Assembly: GCF_028554725.1 (NCBI RefSeq)
Contig: NC_071667.1
Coordinates: forward strand, 71,594,001-71,658,000
Direction of reading: 5' to 3'
Source: Zeugodacus cucurbitae
Lineage: Eukaryota; Arthropoda; Insecta; Diptera; Tephritidae
DNA length: 64,000 nucleotides
How positions within the stretch are numbered: position 1 is the stretch's first letter; every line of letters starts with the position of its first letter. Below the pieces are notes generated by a model that was given only the letters and a program-made list of their open reading frames with translations, was not told the DNA's origin and ran no database searches. Positions 22,201 to 34,344 of the stretch are shown here, in pieces. A program made the position numbers and the translations under genes.

Positions 22201-25080
22201 GAAAATGTCTGGGCATATTAAAGGGTGTAATAAAATCAGTTGTGAGTTCGATTTATACAAAAATTATGGCACGTGACCACGCATAATAATTGCAGCAGTG
22301 ATTATTTTATCAAAAACAAAGTTGGACTTTGATAGAAAAATAAAAGGATTACGTACCAATGCAATGGGAAAAAGTGTTAGTGATTTCAAAGCAAAGGAAT
22401 GACAAATTAAAAGCCTATAATTGAAATAACAATTTTTTGAATTTACTGTACAATTTGACTAAGATTCTCTACCAAACTGTGTAATGAAGATTTCAAAAAG
22501 CTTGAAGCTGTCTGGATATTTGTTAGATACACTCAAAGCGCTGTAATAATTTGCTCTGAGACGATTACTTTTCCAATATTTAAGTTCATTAAACTACTCA
22601 ATAACGGTAACAGATGTAAAGTGCATGGCAGTGGCGCTGCGCAACTAGATCTATATTTGACTAACTCTAAACTTCCGATAAAAGTGATAATTGATGCTAA
22701 TTAGATAGCATGATAGTAGGAAGAAGCTAGTTATATGAGTATGTATTAATGGAATCGTTCTTTCTAGAGTTGTGAGTTGTTAAACGGTATTCCTACTTAA
22801 TTACCGTTAGCCTGAGATGGTGCGTTCAGAAGTAGAAGGCTAGTCATACGAGTTTGTGAACTTTTCAATAAACTTCTGTTCTGTCGGCAGTAAAAATTCT
22901 CAGCCTTTATTAAACAGTGAGCAAACAGAACATAAAACTTAAGTGGCTGAATGCGGGCCAGGTCACAACGCAATATTGACTAACTGTCGGCGCAAGTCGT
23001 AACCAAGATTTTATTGAATGGTGTAGTAGTTATTGTGGTCTGGAAGTGGTTGTAGACTGGAAGAACATTTTATTTTAACTTCAAATAATAAAAACTGTTG
23101 AATTAACCCTGCTAATGCAACATTTTTAGTTGGGTTAAGGTTTATATATAGTTTTTAATGACTTGAATTCTTTAATTAGGTACTGGAAATATCGGATATA
23201 AGACAAGATCTTGGTTAAAGTGTTATCTCTCAATAGAGATCCAATGTGAGGGCGATCGTCATGGGAAATTGATTAATGAAGTCTGAATTGTTTTACAAGA
23301 CTCGAGACTAACATTCGATTTACCATTTTGAGAATAACGGAAGTGATATATGTTGGAGAGATATATCGAAAACCTGACCCTAATGAGTCACTTCAGTATA
23401 TTTCCGCTTTTAAAATCGTAAAGCATATACTTAAACCAACCATACGAGTATTCTAAACAAACCAATTGAAATCATAGAGCTAGTAGTTCTTATATAGAAC
23501 AACATATCATAACCTCAAAAGGTACAATTTTTTGAAACAATTAAATTTTACAGCTTTACAAAAGTCTTCTAGTTTAAACTGACTTCAATAAAATTAAACT
23601 AAATAAATTACATTTGTTAGCCATTTGATTTTCGGGAATTTGCGAGTAATGCTGAGTGTCTATTCGACGCTAGGGATTAAAGGAATTACGAAGAGTACAA
23701 AGAAGTAATAAATAGGCGCTGAAAAAATACAGAAAGCAAGGAGCGAGAAAAGAGTATATAGAACGTACATAAGCACTTGGTAGCATTCCCTTTGCGCTTT
23801 GTCTCGCTTACACTCTTTCTCTGGTGAGGGTGAGGGAGGGAGGCTGACAGGCTGACTATGATTTCGGTAATTAAATTTCCGCGCACACAAACCAACCGAA
23901 AGCAATACAATTAAACAATAGCAAAGTGCCAGACTAATTCGCTCAAAGACCAAATATAAAGCCACTAACAGCAACAGCAACAACAACAACAATGAGGGCA
24001 AACAATTGTATGCAGCACGAAACAATGTTGTGGCACGATATCAAGCGTCCAGCCACAATACAAATAATATAATACGCAACAACAATAGCAAATGCACACA
24101 CACACAAACAAAAACAAAGAGGGAAAAAATGCAATAAAAATATATAACTGTTTGTTAAGATTTAGTTGTGGCAAGTACGAGTACGATTAGTACAATAACA
24201 GCAAGAACAACAAAGCAACTATGTTGCAACATACTCGTAAGTCAAAGGTAAAGTAAGAGTGGAATCGTACTAAGTCGACAGTCAGTTGTCTACATGGCAT
24301 AAATGCGACACGGAGTGTACAAAAGATGTAGTATGTATGTATATAAATACTAAATATTTATATATATGCATATATGTGTATTTCTACATAGTCTGTTGTT
24401 GTGGGTCGCTCAGGAGCAATGACTTGATGCTGGTAGCCGAAAAATACTCAGTTACACGCACATAATTCATAGAGACATACATATGTATGTATGTATTTAA
24501 ATATATATTTATGTATATATGTACTTTGTAGTCATGTTGGGGCGCTATAAATAGTCAATGCTTAGTTGTTGGAATTTCGCAAATATTTATGTTTTATCGT
24601 CTGACTAGGAGTGAGTGTTGCTTTGTTTGCGGGGTTTACTGCAAGTTCAAGATTGTTTCGTTTTAGTATTAACACACGTACATAAAATGGACTCTTCGTA
24701 GCTTCTTGAATGTTATAGAAAGGAGAATGCAATAAAAAATTAAATTAATGCAGTTGTATTTTAAATTAATTACACTTAAGATATTGGTTCACTAAAGATA
24801 AACTGAGTTAACCTTAAGAATATGTTGGTGTCTTAAACAAAAAATTTGTTGTTGGTATGTAAACCTCGGAATATTAAAATACTTCAACAATTATAATAAT
24901 AAAATGAAACAGAGATTCGAGCTGATGCGTAAACTTGTAAAAGTTCCTCGACTTTGTTGCTGAATCCTAATATGGTACCCAAGGTCCCCAAGAATTATCA
25001 TTTTAAAGAAAACCAAATTTGTTGGCCAATTTTTATCGATTAAACAGATTTTCAAGTTTTCGAGACCATTTGTGAAACGA
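19230..25080. other. Long gene-free stretch
   Basis: 19.2-21.4 kb is mixed-composition DNA with (AACAAC)n runs (20690-20760), an (AC)n run near 20908-20926 and overlapping spurious frames on both strands. 21.4-23.6 kb is unique-looking AT-rich DNA with nothing I can assign. 23.9-24.6 kb has CAACAA and TATG microsatellites. No exon with paired splice signals or recognisable protein was found. Confidence 0.4.
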
Positions 25081-25086
25081 TACACA

Positions 25087-25520
25087 TCACCTTTTCAACG
25101 ATTTTAAAGCTGCCTTCGATAGCTAGGAAAGGAGCTTCCTCTATACCGAGATCTGAGTTTCGTATCCCTGCAATACTAATGCGGCTGTGTAAACTGACGT
25201 TTAGCAATCCAAAAGCTCCGTCAGGATCGGGAAGGACCGCTCCGAGACCTTCGATTCCACACTATTCTTCAGACAGGGTGATTCAGTATCGTGCGACTTC
25301 TGGCGTACGCCAATGATATTTATATCATCGGAATCGAAAACCGCGCCGTTAGTTCTGCTTTACCAGACTGGATAAGGAAGCGAAGCGAATGGGTTTGGTG
25401 GTGAATGAGGACAAGACGAAATATCGCTTGTCATCAAACAAACAGTCAGCGCACTCGCGTCTTGGCTCCCACGTCAATGTTGACCGTCACACCATTGAAG
25501 TCGTAGATAATTAATACCAA
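25087..25520 (+). pseudogene. LINE reverse-transcriptase remnant (copy 2)
   Basis: Across frameshifts the translation gives LFNDFKAAFDS (RT motif A region), RQGDS (motif B region), LAYANDIYIIG (motif C), then KRMGLVVNEDKTKYRLSSNK and SRLGSHVNVDRHTIEVVDN. This order is the palm domain of a fly non-LTR retrotransposon. In the YADD active site the first Asp codon is AAT, giving YAND. RQGDSVSCDF runs almost directly into LAYA, so an internal piece of perhaps 30-40 residues is deleted. The nucleotide match to 12155-12300 shows two copies of one family. Confidence 0.8.
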
Positions 25521-26570
25521 TAATAATGTCGGCTTCAAAGTAGATCTCAGTCTGCTCGATTACCACTTCATTGTGGCTATATATTTTTTGCAGAAATTAT
25601 TATCATGAGTTCTGTGAATAGCCGGATCCGAAGAATTTGCTGGATACATAAGCACTTGGAAGCCTATTTAAAGCCATTTAGTTTTGGATATTCGTTATAT
25701 GGGACTTGAATTTGAATACAATATCGTAAGACACTTTGCAGATAGCTTTCGACGCCAAAATTTCATGAAATATAAGCTCAACACATTTCGTTGGTCATCC
25801 ATAATTAGTTTGGACGATGAAAGCAGAGGAACACCTTACTTCCTGTTGGAAGGGAATGACACCCTATTAGAAGTGTCAACTGGCAATGGATAATCGACTA
25901 CTGAGCGATTATCGACTACAGGTACCATCGACTGTGAATGCAATAGGGGGGTTAGGCTAACTTTTTCTTTAGAATTTTAGACGGCTTGAGAAAATGAGAA
26001 AATTATAATAAGGAAGAATTGACTTAGAATATTAAGAAAAAATAATCCGGTACATATGTATTTATAAAACTAAGCTGACTTGTGTCCAAATATAAAGATA
26101 AAACCGACGACCGTTCCGACAACAGTCGGGAGTATATAATCGGAATAGATTCGTATTTAGAAAATGTAGATCAACACACATCAACACAGTTTTCCTCGCC
26201 CATTTTCTCGATACCGAACTTCTTATTTTGAATAATTCCAGTACGTATGAATTAAAAAATTCTTTATTTAAAATTGGTTTTTATAAACAATAAATGGATA
26301 AAGCAAGTGATACTATTATAACAAAATATTTTTTGTCGTCAGAACCAAGTCGGCTCAACAGTAGCGAGGGAATTTTGCTTTTAAAATAAATTTTTATTCT
26401 GATTCGGTTATATTAAGCTTAACGGCTGATACTATTTAAAAATACTTGCAGAAATTTCCAAAAAATTAACTACAATTCCGAATTTCTCATATATCATACA
26501 TACATACATACATATGTATAAATAACTTCCTCGCCAAATTTTTCCTTCCTATCGACATTGGAACACTTAC

Positions 26571-26691
26571 TCCCAGCCTTCCTTGTGCATTGCCGCGACG
26601 ACATCAGTCATCTTTACCACAAAAATAACAACAACAAATGTATACGTCAACAACAGCACCAGACAACAACGCACCAGACGCTTCCGCAACA
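26571..26691 (-). CDS. Candidate ATG-containing exon (minus strand)
   Basis: On the minus strand an acceptor (TATGTATGCTTGTTTGTAG) opens an exon that holds an ATG at 26611-26609 and ends in a strong donor GGGA|GTAAGTG (GT at 26570-26569). The coding part is 41 nt: MTDVVAAMHKEGW plus two bases of the next codon (GA). An in-frame TGA lies just upstream of the ATG (TGATGTCG is inside the frame shift of the longer upstream frame), so the leader would be untranslated. Codon content (GTC GTC GCG GCA ATG CAC AAG GAA GGC) is markedly coding-like against its surroundings. I do not recognise the gene. The microexon at 16039-16053 is phase-compatible. It could still be a chance combination. Confidence 0.35.
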
Positions 26692-27199
26692 CTACAAACA
26701 AGCATACATACGAATGCGAATAGCCGAAATACAGTAAGGACGAAAATCAGTGTGGGTGCAGAGAGGCAAAGGAGGATGGCGAAATCAGACCAGTCGGACG
26801 AAGACGGCAAGCATCCTTTTTGGGGGTTGGAAATTCGAGTGCCTACCACAGCTATCGCTCGCTAGAGATGTATGTGTGTGCGTTTGGATGTGCGCTTGAC
26901 AGCCTCAATGGACTGTTGTACGACATTATCGCATGCGGCAAGGAATCAAGAAAATATTGCAGCGACAATTCCAATAATAATGCAATAAATCGAAAAAATA
27001 TGAAGAGAAAAGGACAGCCGGCAAATAAACGAATTTTCTTTCCGGTTTCAATGACACGGTTGCTAGTTAACATTATGGAAAGGTGTGGTAGGGGAGTGAG
27101 CGAGTGCTGCAAATGTAAAAAATATTGTCGAACTGCAAGGAAATTGAGTGCCAGCGAGGCAGCAACAGCAGCCAACCGATTAATGAATGAATGAACGAT

Positions 27200-28780
27200 A
27201 GCAAATTTTGCGCTAAATTGAGTATACGCGGCAGTGTGTGTGCGTGTGACAGCCAAATTTTGTAGAATTCGATTTTTTTTTTGTTGTCAAAGTAGTGTGT
27301 GCGAAATTAAATTACAGCTATTTTTATGATTGCTAAAAAATTGTGTTCTCTGCGCTCACAACAAAGAAGAAGTCGATAAGTACAACAACAACAATAGTGG
27401 CAACTCCAACAATGAGGTTAGCTAACTATTTGATTGAATTTGATCATTTTAATGCAGACATTTTTGATAACAACAATAACAACGAAAAGTATACTGAGAC
27501 AGTTCGCGTGTAACATTATACACATATACATACATACATACATACAGACATACATTCATATAAATACCAACTATCACATATTGATGATTCGATCTGTTAC
27601 TTTGGTGTTTCGCATGCTTGTATGTGTCCTTAACAACGCTAATTGCACAGCGGTCATGGTCACCGGAGCAACTGGTGCAGAGTGTAGTGAGCATGTGTGT
27701 GGATATCATTGCACAAATTGTATAAGTAATATGTACATACATACATATAAAAATAAATATATTTGCTGCAAAATTCTACTTGTGTCTATGGCTGTGCGAA
27801 TAAAAAATCCTACCATAGGATCCACATGCCTGCTACTGACATTGATTTAAGTTCTCGCTCAATATCTGTGTATCATTCATATATGCGAAAATCACTTGTT
27901 ATTGACTGCCACGCCGATATGTCATGTCTCAGCCGGCTCATCGCCCAATGACTTTGATGGGCTGTATCCTTTTGCTGTGATCTCACACGACAGTATATCC
28001 TGTCTATATACTCATATTATGCTGTGAACATATTTACAAATGTTTCTTATTTACAGCAGTGAAAAAGCTGAAAAATGACTGAGAGATGTCTCAATTACAT
28101 TCAAATTGGATAATTGACATTTAAATATTGATGCGTTTTTTTATGGACTTACTGCTGGTTTTTTATTGGTATATTATTAGGAAAGTAGACAAGAGGAAAT
28201 TAAGATCGATTCAGATAAACAGTTAATAGACTGCTTTAGTTCTTGAAATGGTGATGAAACCTGGATGAGAACTTCCGGTGACGAATATGAAGAACATTCC
28301 TTCTTTTCTAAAGAAATATGTGTGCCGAGTGAGTGAGAGAGATAGCACAATCGAGCATTTTGGAGTCATGCTACAACATCGAAACTTTTGATACGGAACA
28401 AAAGATATTAAGGAAAGAATAAACCTTCTCTATATTCAAGGAACTAAGAAGACTGGAACTTAGCTTTACGTGTTCTTTAAAAATTGATGATTGGAAAGTA
28501 AGATAGGAAGCAGAAGTGACTCAGAACTGTCAATTCTCTGCTCTTACGTGTTCATTATCAGATTGCAAATATTACAAAAAAATTAAAAAAAATATTAAAA
28601 AATAAAAAAAACAAAAAGGGATTAAATGTCTGCTACGTCCACGTCGTTAATCCTGGGTTACGCTAAATTCTGATAATAACAGTGCGTAAATCAATGATTT
28701 TTCATCATGTTCTGAGTTGGTTTTTTATTTGTAGCTCATACAAATATTGCTGTCCCAAAATTCCCTTTAGGGGGTAAAAA
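27200..28780. other. Gene-free stretch with microsatellites
   Basis: ACATACATACATACA runs near 27525-27560 and 27730-27750, and AT-rich DNA elsewhere. Near 28245 a GATGAAACCTGG word recalls the mariner GDETW motif but has no convincing continuation. Confidence 0.4.
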
Positions 28781-28783
28781 GGT

Positions 28784-28847
28784 AATGAAATAAGGAACAT
28801 TTTAAGATATTTTCGAATGAAATAAGGAACATTTTAAGATATTTTCG
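28784..28847 (+). repeat. Perfect 32-bp tandem duplication
   Basis: The unit AATGAAATAAGG...ATATTTTCG occurs twice without a mismatch (28784-28815, 28816-28847), followed by AAAATAATCG. The perfect identity indicates a recent slippage or unequal exchange. Confidence 0.9.
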
Positions 28848-29478
28848 AAAATAATCGAAGGGGGCATAAGTTGTTAAAAATTCCAAAAATTTTTTTTTTC
28901 ATTTTTTGCTATGAAATATTAATTTTAAAAATTTTTACGATATACAGTTTCAAAGTTTAAGAAATTCTGTACAAAAAAGTCACACGGTGTTTTAAAATCT
29001 GTTCATTAGTTTTAAAGTTATGGCGGTTCGAAAATTTTTTTACAAAAAACTTTGGCCCCTTATAATATGGCAACCCCGCGTTACACAGACCTAAAGCCAT
29101 ATGTTTTATTTTAGGTTTTACATGTACTATAAGATATATAATTGCCAAAGAAAATAAAGAACTTTTTTTCAAGTGGCTTTTTTTCCAGAGAATGCCCCAT
29201 ATAAACTATACATGTGTTTAATATTAAATTTTTGTCTAGGCAATATTACTTTCTAATGAGAAGACCGTGAGAATTTTGCTTAATCGTCCAAACTCTCTAT
29301 ATGGGTGGGATCTGTAAAAATGTCAGAATAAGAACAACTGTGTCGAAATTACGCTTTTTAGAGCGTCTGCATGTTTCTTCAGGGTCTTAGGGCTTCATGT
29401 ACAGTGTCTTCAAAATAATAATAGTGCGTGTGTTAGAATCTTATTATTGAAATTGGAAGAAAGAGACGAATATATCAT

Positions 29479-30035
29479 GGAGAGATGAAAGTAATGTCGT
29501 TCTTTTTGGAGGCACAGGTTCACCACAGTATGTTCACCGGCCATAGAAGACTGAATACCACCCTAGACACACTACGATAACGGTCAAACACGGACGGTCA
29601 AAAAGATTAGTTTGGGTTTATTTGTATGGTGTTTAGCCCATATTTAGTATCTACACTGTCATGGATCAACATGTCTACGTTGATATTTTAAATAGCACGA
29701 CTTACTGTTACTTTATACTGAAAACAAAATGCCTCTGAAATGGGTCTTCCAGCAGGATGACCCGAAACATACAAGTCGGCTAGCCAAGGGGTGGTTTCGT
29801 ATCAAACGGATTAAGGTCATGCCTTGGCTTGCGCAATGGTCCGACCTCAATTCCATAGATAACCTATGTGATGATAATCAGAAAAGCAAAAATCGCGAAC
29901 TTTCGGTAATAGTGAACAATTCTTGGGAAGAAATACCTAAAACCCGTTATGATGCCGCGTCCCTGTAAGGCAGTTTTATATTATAGGGACTTTTCGACCA
30001 AATACTTCCTTTGTATCTATACATAATTTTAAGAT
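29479..30035 (+). pseudogene. Tc1-like transposase remnant
   Basis: Translation gives WRDESNVVLFGGTGSPQYVH, then TEYHPRHTTITVKHGRSKRL and VWVYLYG, then VMDQHVYVDIL, MPLKWVFQQDDPKHTS, WLAQWSDLNSIDNLCDD, and after a frameshift MPRPCKAVL. This is the catalytic half of a Tc1 (DD34E) transposase: DES, QQDNDPKHTS and QSPDLNPIENLW are the family landmarks. The third acidic residue is Asp instead of Glu (SIDNL for PIENL). A stop after VHRP, another after the LYG segment, and at least one frameshift inactivate it. A word at 29402-29430 beginning CAGTGTCTTCAAAATAATAA is reminiscent of a Tc1 end, which would imply an internally deleted copy. Confidence 0.8.
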
Positions 30036-30605
30036 TTACCTATGTTTCAGATACAGTTGGAAGCATTACAATTAAGTAAAAAATTTCTTCGAAATCGGCA
30101 AAAGTCCATGAACCTTGTAAGGAATATTGAAGTATATTTTGCAAACCCCATTGACCTCTAAAAACAAAATCTATATTAAATTGAAACCAGCAATAAAATG
30201 TTTTGCAACTTTCAACAGCGCTGAATCCGATTATTCCTTCAGCCAATTTGAACTTGAAGTTTGAGGTTTCAACCCGAAGCACGCTCACAGTTAAAAGATT
30301 TAGGAAAACATTAAAAATTATTTGACTACAAATCTAACTTTTCTCTTTAGTTTCTAAAATAAAGTGAGCTTATAATAAAATCGAAGCTTTCTCCATCCCG
30401 ATTAGACGCAGCAACACCAGCGTGGACTGTATCTTTTCACAATGCCGCTGTATTTTATGGCCCCCAAAAAATATATATATCGCGCTTTCTCATTACAAAC
30501 GACTTAAAAGCAACGATAAATATTCAATTAAAATTTGTCACTCGCCGATAGGAAATGTAAAACAGCACACACCACACACTTGTAACATAATGATGACCTT
30601 TAGCG

Positions 30606-30640
30606 TATAAATATTCAGCGCAGTTCACACTTCAGTGCAC
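30606..30640 (+). promoter_or_regulatory. Candidate TATA/Inr core promoter
   Basis: TATAAATA at 30606-30613 is followed by TTCAGTG, with the initiator A at 30634, 28 bases downstream, close to the normal fly spacing. A second initiator-like GCAGTTC lies at 30621. No convincing coding exon follows within the next 400 bases: the first ATG, near 30744, opens only a 13-codon frame. It might start a non-coding leader or be chance. Confidence 0.3.
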
Positions 30641-30999
30641 AACACAAACACACACACACATGCATATAACAAATATCGCAAATAAATGAGAAACTGTAAT
30701 AAATTCCAAGCTAACCTACACCACTATCGGAGAGCAGGTCAAATGAACGGCCACCCGGAACACAAATGTGCGGAGGACGACTAACGAAAATGACTGCCAC
30801 AAAAATCGACACCGTCACACCATTGCATACACCGCACATAGCACACACCGGCCGGCATTAAGTGTCACTTAGCGAGTGTACGTGCATAATTGCGTGGAGG
30901 GATGAGAGTGTGTCTGGCTGCGCGCGGCGACAATGTAACAAGAGCACTGTGAATGTCAAAGTCGCATTCATTTTCGCGACATTTCTACGCTGATATTGT

Positions 31000-32030
31000 T
31001 GTTGTTGTTGTTTTTTGCTTTTCTTCTGATTGTCGTTTCTTATTTACTTTCCTTTTGTAGCACTTTTGTTGTTGTTGTAATTTTTGTTGTTATTGTAATA
31101 TTTTTTGTTGTTGTAATTCTTATTGTTTTTTGTTTCAATTCTTTTATTTTTATGTTTGTCTTCATTGTGATTGTTTTTGTTATAGTTGTTGTATTTTTGT
31201 TGTTATTGTCATTGTTGTTGTTGTTTGTTAGCCGAGTTGTCAATTCGTCTATTTGAAGCTGTTGCTCCTGCCAAAAATTGCCCAACAGCCAAGCGTAGAC
31301 AGGGCAGCCGACCGACAGCCCAACCGACTGACCGTTGGTCGAACCATCCAATCGTCGAACCAAACATTCGACCACTCTCGACCATTCGAATGGGCAGACA
31401 GCTGCGACAACTAAGCGAAAACACGCAAAAGACGAAATGAGACCAGAGTGTAAAAGCCGGCAAATATGCAACGTGCTAACGCTTAATGGGGATACAAGGT
31501 GGCATTACAACAACAACAACACACACACATTATTCCGTACCTCGTAGCGCGACAACAATGGCCACAGAAAGTGGTGCAACCAACCCAACACTCTGCGGCA
31601 TCTCTACACACGCCGCGCGGCGCTCAAATGTTTGAGGCGGGCATGCGCAGTGGCGCGCGGCGTTGGATGCTGCAGCATGCGAAGAGACAAGACAAGCCGG
31701 CCGGCCGGCCGGCAAAGCGCTGCCAAGGATGCCAAAAAGGATGTTGCAGTTCATTAGTGAAACGTGCGCCGAAAGCGACGGACAGCGATACTACAGACGA
31801 CTCTAACGACAATTGCGGTGACGAAGACAAAGACGCAGACGACAAGGTAGTAAGGTCGGGTGTTGTTGTAATCTTAAAAGCGCGGTAAAAGCGGCGGTGG
31901 GGGCGGCGTCGGTGTTCAGTGTGACCAAAGGGCGCTGCAGTGGGTGTGTTGACGGTTTTGAAGGCATCGAATTGGTGGTGTGTAAACAAACGGGACATGT
32001 TCGTTCAAGTGAGACCAATGAGTGGCATTA
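31000..32030. other. TTG-rich tract and GC-rich patch without a supported gene
   Basis: 31000-31230 is dominated by TTGTTG and related words, which create long Leu/Val or Asn/Thr frames. 31250-32030 is GC-rich with a perfect (CCGG)4-type run near 31697-31712. Overlapping frames on all strands look compositional. It could be a regulatory region, but no gene is supported. Confidence 0.4.
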
Positions 32031-33485
32031 GAAGACCAGAATAAAATGGGAATTTGAAAACAGTGGCAATATTGAACGGACACTTAAATGACATTGTATA
32101 TATATTTAACGATTGTAACAGCGCGCCCTAATTAGTGAAGTGACTTTTTTCCAAGCGATTTTGACATTTCATTACATTGTCATTTGGGTGTCTCTTTAAA
32201 AATGAACGTGTGTGTGTGTGCCAATGCGCGCGAAAACGGTAGCAAAACGGCTGTTAAATGTAAATGTAATTAATTAAATTGAATAAAAATAAAGAAAAAC
32301 AACAACAAAAAATACAAAAATAAAAAAACACCAAAAAAATATTTCGCCAAACGAAATGGATCCGGCGTTCAAGCGAATAAGCGAAATCTGCGGCGCGCAG
32401 GAGCCAAGCGGCAATGGGCAACAAGCGACAGACAGCATGAGAAGAGTTCTTCAGCTACTACAGCTACTCCAGTAGTAGTAGCTGCTGGCAGCAATATACT
32501 CGGTGTTCGCTGCTCGTTCGGTAGAAGAAAATTGCGAACAATTAGCAGAGTGTTGTTTGCCTTAATTATACGGAAAGGTCAAAATCCAGCAGCCAAGCAA
32601 CCAGCCAACACCGCCAACCAACTAACCATCCATCCAGCAAACGGCGTTGTAAATCTGCACAACAACAACAACAAATGATAAAAAAATAGCCAAGCGAAAG
32701 ACCAAAAACTGCGCAGCAAAAAAAGAAGAGAAAAAAGTTGAGTAACTCTTAAGACCAGCGACGCTTTGTTGGCCTATACGAAACCGGTTCCACACTACCA
32801 AACTAGTCAAGAATCATATAGTCTTCTTTCTTTAGATGTTTGCTTTTAACTTCTTGGTATTTATTGTACTCGCATTCGCACTCAGCAATTGTCTGTTTGT
32901 TGTATTTCTGTGTTTGTTGTTGTTGTTGCGGCAGCGCTTTTGGCCAAAAAGTGCGTACGTTTTAGCTGACTTTTGGTTGCTTGTGGTGTGTGGAAGAACA
33001 TATCAACTTTTTTCCACTTTAATGCTAAGTACGTACATATATAGGCATTATGTATGTATGTATGTGTATGTAAGCTATGTGTTTTTGTATTTGCGTACGC
33101 ATGTTTCTCAGCGCGTCCGTCCAACAAGTGCGTGCGTTAGCGTTTACTTGCTACTTAACTCTCTATTTTCTCTTCATTTGTTGGCCGAAAACAAAAATGC
33201 TGCCGCTTTTAATGGGGAAGTAAATGCCAAGAATGTGAAAAGTACACACACATACTGACATACATACAGCCTTACTATTATATGCATATTTATTGCTTTT
33301 TTTGTGGCGTTTAATGTAAGCTGTGCATTTTTAACTGTTTTTTTGGATTATACTTATTGCAGCAAATTTGCTTTAACTTGTAATTAAAAATTTTTTTTTT
33401 CACAAATTTTCAAATTTTCTTAAAATAATTCTTTAGAAAAGTGAATTTGACCATAGAAAATCCATAAAAAATTTATGAATCACGT

Positions 33486-33590
33486 TGATCTCCACTAAAT
33501 CTAATTTAACATTTATGAACTCGAGTTTAAGATCACTTTGATCTCCACTAACACGAGTTAAAAATTTAAGAACTCGAGTTTAAGATTTTG
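33486..33590 (+). repeat. Two-copy 53-bp tandem repeat
   Basis: GATCTCCACTAA recurs at 33487 and 33540, and AACTCGAGTTTAAGAT recurs at the same 53-bp offset. The surrounding 33590-33790 has further CGAGTTTAAG and AAACTC words in both orientations. Confidence 0.7.
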
Positions 33591-33854
33591 TATTTATGAA
33601 AACTCTCTTATGTCCTTATTAACTTTGAATAAACTCCGAATTTAATTAAATTTATTATATATTTTATTACAAGAGCAGACTAAAACAACATAAAAGAGAG
33701 TTTAACACGAGTTTAAGAATGTTTGATAAACTCCGTTTTTTCATTCAAAACTACTCACAACTGATATTACATACCAATAAGCACGAGTTTATATCAGGGA
33801 AAAATAAAGAAAAAAAAAATAGGAAAATAATTTTAATAGTCAGAGATATACATA

Positions 33855-34339
33855 CAGTGGAACTTCTCTAACTCGAATCACCATAATCCACAAAAAACAT
33901 CGAGTTAGAGAGACTTCGAGTTATAGAAATGTTCATTAAAACATACATTTTTCAAAAAGCTGTAAAATATAGATTTACCCACAGTTTTAGTTATTTACTT
34001 CGCAACAAGTTGTTTTTAAATACATTAAAACGTGTATTTTGTAATTTTGTTTGTTGCAGTTTGCTATTGTTTGGCTCTTGACGTCTATATCTCATGCCTT
34101 TGATTTAGGAAATCTATAAGTATAAAATCATATTTTTTGTTTACCCCCATACGACATAGAAAGACTCTTTTAAAATTGTTCCCTGATAGTAAAATTTTAT
34201 ATTTTGTATGATGTCCTGGTCGAAAAGTTCGATTTATGGAAGGAAATTTGTATGAAATTTTACTTCTATTGCCACTTCAAGAGTTCGAGTTATGGAGAAC
34301 TTCGAGTTATAGAAGGTTCGAGTTATGGAAGTTCCACTG
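33855..34339 (+). mobile_element. Non-autonomous TA-insertion DNA transposon (copy B)
   Basis: The element starts CAGTGGAACTTCTCTAACTC at 33855 and ends with the inverted counterpart GAGTTATGGAAGTTCCACTG at 34339, flanked by TA on both sides (33853-33854 and 34340-34341). At 485 bp with no transposase frame it is non-autonomous. Near each end are extra CGAGTTA(G/T) words in alternating orientation, which could be subterminal transposase-binding repeats. TA target and CAGT ends fit the Tc1/mariner/pogo superfamily. Copy A (6291-6660) is in the opposite orientation. Confidence 0.85.
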
Positions 34340-34344
34340 TATTT

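Noticed and set aside
28245..28330. GDETW-like word suggesting mariner transposase
   Set aside because: Only the single word fits; flanking translation does not follow the mariner pattern.
31040..31471. 143-codon minus-strand frame
   Set aside because: Asn/Thr/Lys repeats from a CAACAA tract, with competing frames on both strands.
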